A DNA stretch of 34,041 nt from an uncultured Oscillospiraceae bacterium. Its GTDB lineage: Bacteria > Bacillota > Clostridia > Oscillospirales > Oscillospiraceae. Made by a program: the position numbers and the translations under genes. Within the stretch, counting starts at the first letter, position 1; the number at the start of each line of letters is the position of its first letter. The notes under the pieces are model-generated. The model did no database searches. It worked only from the letters and a program-made list of their open reading frames with translations, and was not told where the DNA came from. Location of the stretch: NCBI GenBank assembly GCA_905234425.1, contig CAJOHR010000008.1, forward strand, positions 1-34,041, written 5' to 3'. Shown here piece after piece: positions 31,280-34,041 of the stretch.

Positions 31280-33511
31280 ATGGAAAACAAGCGTGAAATC
31301 AACGGACTGCAGCCCTACCTGTCACCGATGGCAGTCTGGGCCCTGTCTGCGGGAACCGCCATCGGCTGGGGCTCCCTGGTTGTCACCAGCGGGACATACC
31401 TTTCCCAGGCGGGACCATTAGGGTCGATCCTCGGATTGCTGATCGGCCTGGCCATGATGCTGATGGTGGCGAATCACTATCACTTTCTGGCGAACCGTTA
31501 CCCCGGCACCGGCGGACTCTACAACTATGTGAAGTATATCTTCGGCTATGACCGCGCCTTCCTGGTTGCCTGGTTCATGTTTCTGATCTATATCGCCATC
31601 TTCTGGGCCAACGCCACCAGTGTGCCCCTGTTCGCCAGGTACTTCCTGAATCATGTCTTCAGCTTCGGCTATCTCTATACGATCTTCGGCTATGAGGTCT
31701 ATCTGGGAGAGGCTATGATCACGCTGGCAGCCATCTTCCTTGTGGCGCTGCTCTGCATGAACAGCAAAACGGCCACTGCCCGCAGCATGGTGGTCATGGC
31801 TCTGGTTTTCACCGTGGGTATCACGGTCTGCTTTGTCGCCGCCATGATTGGTCATGGCAGCACAGATATGACCCTGGAACCTGCCTTCATCCCGGATAAA
31901 AGCGCCCTTCGCCAGGTGATGCGCATTGCCTTTATTTCCCCCTGGGCCTTTATCGGCTTTGAAAGCGTATCCCACTCCGCGGCGGAGTATAAGTTCAAAC
32001 ACAGCAATATGTTCCGCGTCCTTCTGATCTCTCTGATCACCACCACGGCTCTTTACATCTTCGTGATCCTGCTCAGCATCACCGCCTATCCCGAAGGCTG
32101 CGAAAACTGGCTGGATTACATCCGCCGTCTGGATGAATTTCAGGGGATCGATGGGCTTCCGGCCTTTTATGCTGCCCGCTATTATCTCGGCGACGTGGGC
32201 GTCTATATCCTGATGGCCTCCCTGCTGGCCCTGGTGCTCACCAGCCTGATCGGCACCCTGCGGACCATCAGCCGCCTGTGCTATGCGGTGGCCCAGGACG
32301 GCATCCTCTCCCAGCGCTTTGCCACATTGAGTGAAAAGCAGATTCCGGTCAATGCCATTATTCTGGTGGTCATCGTATCTCTGCCTATTCCGTTTCTGGG
32401 AAGAACAACCATCGGTTGGATCGTGGACGTCACCACCATCGGCGCCACCATCCTCTACGGTTTTGCCTCCGCTGCGGTATTCAAAGCCGCGAGACAGGAG
32501 GGGCTGAAGAAGGACCGGTTTATCAGCGGCCTGTGCCTGTTGATCCTTGCGGCGTTCCTGGTGGTTCTGCTGATCCCGGAGATCTTCTCCGATCAGACCA
32601 TTGAGACGGAGACCTATATTCTGCTGACCGTCTGGACTTTCCTTGGAATTCTCTTCTTCAACCGGGTCATCCGCAAGGACCATGCCAGACACTTCGGTAA
32701 GGCCATTGTGGTCTGGATCGCCCTGCTGGCCTTTATCGTTCTCATGACCATGACCTGGGTGGAGCGGGTGAACGAGATCAGAGAGGACGCAGTGGTGGAT
32801 GAGATTGCCAGCTATATGGACGGCACGGCAGACGGCGAAACCATGTCCATGGATCAGGAGGAATTCCTGGATATTCAGCGAGAGCGGCTGCATGATGCGG
32901 ACAATCAAAGCGTTCTGATCATCGCCGGACTTTTCGGCCTGTCCCTGGTGGTGCTGCTTATCAATTTCCTCTCCATGCAAAAGTGGGAGAAGCAGGCCAT
33001 CCACGAACGGGACGCCGCACGGACGGTGGCCTACAGGGATTCCCTTACAGGCGTCAATAGCAAGCATGCGTTTTCCGATAAGGAAATCGAAATTGAGGAG
33101 CAGATCGCCCGGGGCGAAGCAGGACCCTTTGGAGCCATTGTATGCGATGTGAACGGTCTGAAACAGATCAACGACACCCTTGGTCATAAGGCGGGGGATG
33201 AGTATATCCGTTCTGCCTGCCAGCTGCTCTGCGACTATTTCAAGCACAGTCCTGTGTTCCGGATCGGCGGCGATGAATTTGTGGTAGTGCTCCAGGGACG
33301 GGATTACGACAGCCGCTATGAGATCATGCAGGCGATCAATGCGCAGATCGAGCGCAACCTCGGCAGGGGAGAGGTCGTGGCTTCTCTTGGCCTCGCGGAG
33401 TTTGATCCGCAGACCGATCACACCTTCCACGATGTGTTTACGAGAGCTGACGAACGGATGTATGCGCGTAAAATGCAGCTCAAGAGTATGGGCGCCGTAA
33501 CGAGGGATTGA
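31280..33511 (+). CDS. APC amino-acid permease fused to a GGDEF diguanylate cyclase domain
   Basis: A 743-residue fusion. Residues 10-440 are an APC-superfamily transporter: ALSAGTAIGWGSLV is the substrate-loop signature in helix 1, and PGTGGLYNYVKYIFG, the WAFIGFESVSHSAAEYK helix-6 region and TIGATILYGFASAAVFKA follow. After this come a helix (about 465-490), an extracytoplasmic stretch of about 55 residues and another helix (about 545-565). A cytoplasmic GGDEF domain (about 582-743) follows, with DSLTGVNSKHAF, AIVCDVNGLKQINDTLGHKAGDEY, and intact GGDEF (663-667). The inhibitory RxxD site is absent (FKHS at that position). It is predicted to make c-di-GMP under control of transport or ligand binding, or to be a transceptor that no longer transports. 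ATG 31280 follows GGAGTGAGG. Single-gene unit. Confidence 0.9.
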   Translation: MENKREINGLQPYLSPMAVWALSAGTAIGWGSLVVTSGTYLSQAGPLGSILGLLIGLAMMLMVANHYHFLANRYPGTGGLYNYVKYIFGYDRAFLVAWFMFLIYIAIFWANATSVPLFARYFLNHVFSFGYLYTIFGYEVYLGEAMITLAAIFLVALLCMNSKTATARSMVVMALVFTVGITVCFVAAMIGHGSTDMTLEPAFIPDKSALRQVMRIAFISPWAFIGFESVSHSAAEYKFKHSNMFRVLLISLITTTALYIFVILLSITAYPEGCENWLDYIRRLDEFQGIDGLPAFYAARYYLGDVGVYILMASLLALVLTSLIGTLRTISRLCYAVAQDGILSQRFATLSEKQIPVNAIILVVIVSLPIPFLGRTTIGWIVDVTTIGATILYGFASAAVFKAARQEGLKKDRFISGLCLLILAAFLVVLLIPEIFSDQTIETETYILLTVWTFLGILFFNRVIRKDHARHFGKAIVVWIALLAFIVLMTMTWVERVNEIREDAVVDEIASYMDGTADGETMSMDQEEFLDIQRERLHDADNQSVLIIAGLFGLSLVVLLINFLSMQKWEKQAIHERDAARTVAYRDSLTGVNSKHAFSDKEIEIEEQIARGEAGPFGAIVCDVNGLKQINDTLGHKAGDEYIRSACQLLCDYFKHSPVFRIGGDEFVVVLQGRDYDSRYEIMQAINAQIERNLGRGEVVASLGLAEFDPQTDHTFHDVFTRADERMYARKMQLKSMGAVTRD

Positions 33512-33551
33512 ATTCCTGGCGCGTGGTGAGCTGATCCGGCAATGCAGTTTT

Positions 33552-33580
33552 TGGGCGTTCCAAAATGGGAGCGCCCATTT
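33552..33580 (+). terminator. Terminator of the permease-GGDEF gene
   Basis: TGGGCG-TTCC (33552-33561) pairs with GGGA-CGCCCA (33567-33577) around AAAAT with one bulged G, then TTTCTGT. It lies 41 bases after the stop codon. Confidence 0.65.
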
Positions 33581-33649
33581 CTGTCAGAATGAAAACGCTG
33601 CATGGATAGTATTTCTGCAATAGATTGTGGGACGGTCCAAGGCTTTTCC

Positions 33650-33678
33650 TTGACAGAACCGTTTTTTTCGGATAAAAT
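33650..33678 (+). promoter_or_regulatory. Promoter upstream of the tRNA-like cluster
   Basis: TTGACA (33650-33655), 17-bp spacer, TAAAAT (33673-33678). A run of Ts in the spacer is present. No protein start follows; the transcript would run into the tRNA-like units and then tRNA-Arg, so it is a stable-RNA promoter. Confidence 0.72.
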
Positions 33679-33694
33679 ATTCTGGCTATATGTG

Positions 33695-33762
33695 TTGGAG
33701 GCGCAATCATATAAAACGGCCGCCACCTGGACAGCAGTCGGATCGAATCCGCCTGAGCCTCA
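33695..33762 (+). pseudogene. Degenerate tRNA-Arg(CCT)-like unit 1
   Basis: The right half keeps the tRNA-Arg-like string GCGGCCGCC's relative ACGGCCGCCACCT, the CAGCAGTCGGATCGAATCC T-arm and CTGAGCC. The left half is poorly conserved (GCGCAATCATATAAAAC replaces GCTCAGTCGTATAGAGC). The anticodon stem has mismatches at two positions. It is probably a decayed duplicate or relic. Confidence 0.5.
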
Positions 33763-33774
33763 AAAAGTGAATAT

Positions 33775-33845
33775 GCCCCAGTAGCTCAGTCGTATAGAGC
33801 GGCCGCCTCCTAAACAGCAGTCGGTTCGAATCCTTCTGAGCCTCA
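33775..33845 (+). pseudogene. Degenerate tRNA-Arg(CCT)-like unit 2
   Basis: GCCCCAG opens a tRNA-like sequence with D-arm GCTCAGTCGTATAGAGC, anticodon loop CTCCTAA (CCT) and T-loop TTCGAAT. It ends CTGAGCCTCA, where acceptor pairing has two mismatches, and there is no CCA. The anticodon stem GCCGC/ACAGC has two mismatches shared with unit 1. The element of 83 bp (33753-33835) is repeated from 33836. Confidence 0.6.
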
Positions 33846-33857
33846 AAAAGTGAATAT

Positions 33858-33931
33858 GCCCCAGTAGCTCAGTCGTATAGAGCGGCCGCCTCCTAAGCGG
33901 ATGCTGTTCATCCGCGAATGGCACGTTTTTT
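33858..33931 (+). pseudogene. Truncated tRNA-Arg(CCT)-like unit 3 ending in a hairpin
   Basis: Identical to unit 2 from GCCCCAG through CTCCTAA, then diverges: GCGGATG (33897-33903) pairs with CATCCGC (33909-33915) around CTGTT, replacing the T-arm and 3' acceptor, and six Ts follow at 33926-33931. The 5' part matches the intact tRNA-Arg at 33957-33990 closely. Either it is a hybrid relic or a processed tRNA-like RNA. Confidence 0.6.
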
Positions 33932-33948
33932 ACCATAATTTTATATTT

Positions 33949-34025
33949 GTCCTGATAGCTCAGTTGGATAGAGCGGCCGCCTCCTAAGCGGCAGGTCGGG
34001 GGTTCGAGTCCCTTTCAGGACGCCA
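33949..34025 (+). tRNA. tRNA-Arg(CCT)
   Basis: A complete cloverleaf of 77 nt with encoded CCA. Acceptor GTCCTGA pairs with TCAGGAC; D-arm GCTCAGTTGGATAGAGC; anticodon arm GCCGC-CTCCTAA-GCGGC with anticodon CCT; T-arm around TTCGAGT. It is the intact member of the cluster of tRNA-Arg-like sequences before it. Confidence 0.95.
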
Positions 34026-34041
34026 GAAACGTCGTAATTTC

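Overview
The window looks like a chromosomal segment of a GC-rich Gram-positive anaerobe of the class Clostridia, probably Oscillospirales-like. This is inferred from several traits: VanZ, a fused Wzz/BY-kinase, SpaA-type beta domains, an OYE/enoate-reductase flavoenzyme, gut-type glycogen enzymes, strong AGGAGG ribosome binding sites and sigma70-type promoters. All protein genes are on the plus strand; one initiator tRNA is on the minus strand. No phage, insertion sequence or CRISPR array is visible.

Layout. 1-4317: glycogen/alpha-glucan pair (branching enzyme, then a neopullulanase-like GH13), ending in a terminator. 4379-21396: a 17-kb exopolysaccharide (EPS) operon driven by a perfect-consensus promoter. 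It encodes a priming phosphoglycosyl transferase, a two-gene proton-channel module, Wzz/BY-kinase, a polysaccharide deacetylase, VanZ, a Wzy-like polymerase, a Wzx flippase, four glycosyltransferases and a GNAT/FemAB-like acyltransferase. Most junctions are 4-nt ATGA/GTGA overlaps or short gaps. 21675-23256: a membrane-anchored MerR regulator with a classic 19-bp-spacer MerR promoter. 23277-23427: tRNA-fMet (minus). 23503-25087: subtype-B-tannase-like hydrolase with a collagen-like Gly/Pro insert. 25119-25600: a small acidic protein and a dense cluster of hairpins. 25622-28773: hybrid histidine kinase with two receiver domains. 28875-30913: OYE/enoate-reductase-like flavoenzyme. 30925-31139: tandem terminators flanking a palindromic element. 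31280-33511: an amino-acid permease fused to a GGDEF diguanylate cyclase domain. 33650-34025: three degenerate tRNA-Arg-like units followed by an intact tRNA-Arg(CCT).

The most interesting system is at 6163-9416, embedded in the EPS operon by translational overlaps. The first gene fuses a MotA/TolQ/ExbB/ZorA-type proton channel to a degenerate EAL domain, which has lost the second Asp of DDFG and has a shortened loop 6, so it is predicted to bind rather than cleave c-di-GMP. The second gene has a MotB/ExbD/ZorB-type N-terminal helix with a membrane-proximal Asp. In place of the usual peptidoglycan-binding domain it carries an acidic linker, a Pro/Ser/Thr linker, about four SpaA-like extracellular beta domains and a second membrane helix. 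I infer a c-di-GMP-gated, proton-driven envelope machine dedicated to EPS production or export. The same window encodes a permease-GGDEF fusion that could supply c-di-GMP in response to an amino acid or other solute. Genome-wide searches and structure prediction were not available, so novelty and mechanism remain inferences.
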